From Rhodoferax sp. UBA5149 (lineage in GTDB: Bacteria; Pseudomonadota; Gammaproteobacteria; Burkholderiales; Burkholderiaceae_C), in the NCBI RefSeq assembly GCF_002413825.1, contig NZ_DHXT01000102.1, positions 44,393-49,935 of the forward strand: a stretch of DNA of 5,543 nucleotides, in the 5' to 3' direction. This document shows positions 5,267 through 5,543 of the stretch, one piece after another (positions within the stretch are counted from its first letter, which is position 1; each line of letters opens with the position of its first letter). A program made the position numbers and the translations under genes. Under the pieces are notes generated by a model that was given only the letters and a program-made list of their open reading frames with translations, ran no database searches and was not told the origin of the DNA.

Positions 5267-5543
5267 ATGAAAACCCACGACCTCTACGCCATCGGCAATG
5301 CCTTGGTGGACTCTGAATACGAAGTGTCTGATGCGCAACTCCAGGCCATGGGCGTGGACAAGCGGCACATGACCTTGATCGACGCCGCTCGGCGCTCTGA
5401 ATTGCTCGGCCACCTGCAAGCCACCAGCTCGCGGCGCACTGGCGGCGGCTCGGCGGGCAACACCGTGGTGGCGCTGGCTCAGCTGGGCGGCAAGGCGTTT
5501 TACTCTTGCCGGGTGGCGGATGATGAGCTGGGTGCGTTCTACA
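5267..5543 (+). CDS. PfkB-family carbohydrate/nucleoside kinase, adenosine kinase-like, N-terminal part (3' end outside window)
   Basis: The frame is open from ATG 5267 to the window end, giving 92 visible residues. The start MKTHDLYAIGNALVD has the first beta strand and Gly-Asn-Ala-x-x-Asp substrate-site segment of ribokinase/PfkB kinases. HMTLID (35-40) and TGGGSAGNTVVALAQLGG (58-75) follow; the GGSAGN turn is the first PfkB signature region that helps bind the sugar. CRVADDELG (81-89) continues the family pattern. Family knowledge: these cytoplasmic enzymes phosphorylate a sugar or nucleoside hydroxyl with ATP. The closest impression is bacterial adenosine kinase-like proteins, but the catalytic Asp and the second signature lie outside the window, so substrate is uncertain. 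The A-rich leader has no clear Shine-Dalgarno. The gene starts 43 bases after the fusion gene with no terminator between, so read-through from the cassette is possible, though a functional link is not apparent. Confidence 0.88.
   Translation, partial: MKTHDLYAIGNALVDSEYEVSDAQLQAMGVDKRHMTLIDAARRSELLGHLQATSSRRTGGGSAGNTVVALAQLGGKAFYSCRVADDELGAFY

Noticed and set aside
4114..5268. A 384-codon open frame on the minus strand
   Set aside because: It lies fully opposite the YjbH-PAP2 coding region, where PAP2 motifs prove the + strand frame. Long antisense frames are expected from GC-rich third positions, and its translation shows no recognisable domain.
1..5543. CRISPR arrays, insertion sequences or long repeats
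   Set aside because: No regularly spaced repeats, transposase motifs or terminal inverted repeats were seen on reading the window.

Overview
The window looks like a chromosomal segment of a betaproteobacterium, probably Burkholderiales and Comamonadaceae-like. The grounds are the GC-rich third-position codon bias, the enoyl-CoA hydratase and PfkB/adenosine kinase-like sequences at the two ends, and a tRNA with encoded CCA. The taxon is inferred from general appearance, not from a search.

Layout, all on the + strand: (1) 1-381, the C-terminal part of an enoyl-CoA hydratase; (2) 432-508, a CAT-anticodon tRNA (elongator tRNA-Met most likely), with a TATAAT box just upstream and a near-perfect intrinsic terminator (513-549) downstream; (3) 622-5223, a three-gene cassette; (4) 5267 to the window end, the N-terminal part of a PfkB-family sugar/nucleoside kinase, adenosine kinase-like. 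No gene-free stretch exceeds 300 bases; the longest (509-621) holds the tRNA terminator, a possible promoter and a ribosome binding site.

The cassette resembles the E. coli yjbEFGH and gfcABCD exopolysaccharide / group 4 capsule operons in gene order. It has a small secreted Ala/Gly/Thr-rich protein (YjbE/GfcA-like by architecture), then an outer-membrane lipoprotein (YjbF/GfcB family). Last comes an 1188-residue exported protein that joins a GfcC/YjbG domain, a full YjbH/GfcD outer-membrane domain and a C-terminal PAP2 phosphatase domain in one chain. What E. coli encodes as two proteins is one polypeptide here, with an added phosphatase. No polysaccharide polymerase, Wza-type exporter, tyrosine kinase or glycosyltransferase is visible in the window.

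Expression appears layered. A short hairpin with a UUCG loop and T-run sits between the small gene and the lipoprotein gene, and could act as a partial terminator giving excess small protein. The lipoprotein gene begins with TTG codons inside or next to that T-run, with no Shine-Dalgarno. The lipoprotein and fusion genes overlap by a GTGA and share a strong ribosome binding site, suggesting translational coupling. The most notable item is the GfcC-YjbH-PAP2 fusion, which suggests a phosphatase step physically tied to polysaccharide export or modification at the outer membrane.
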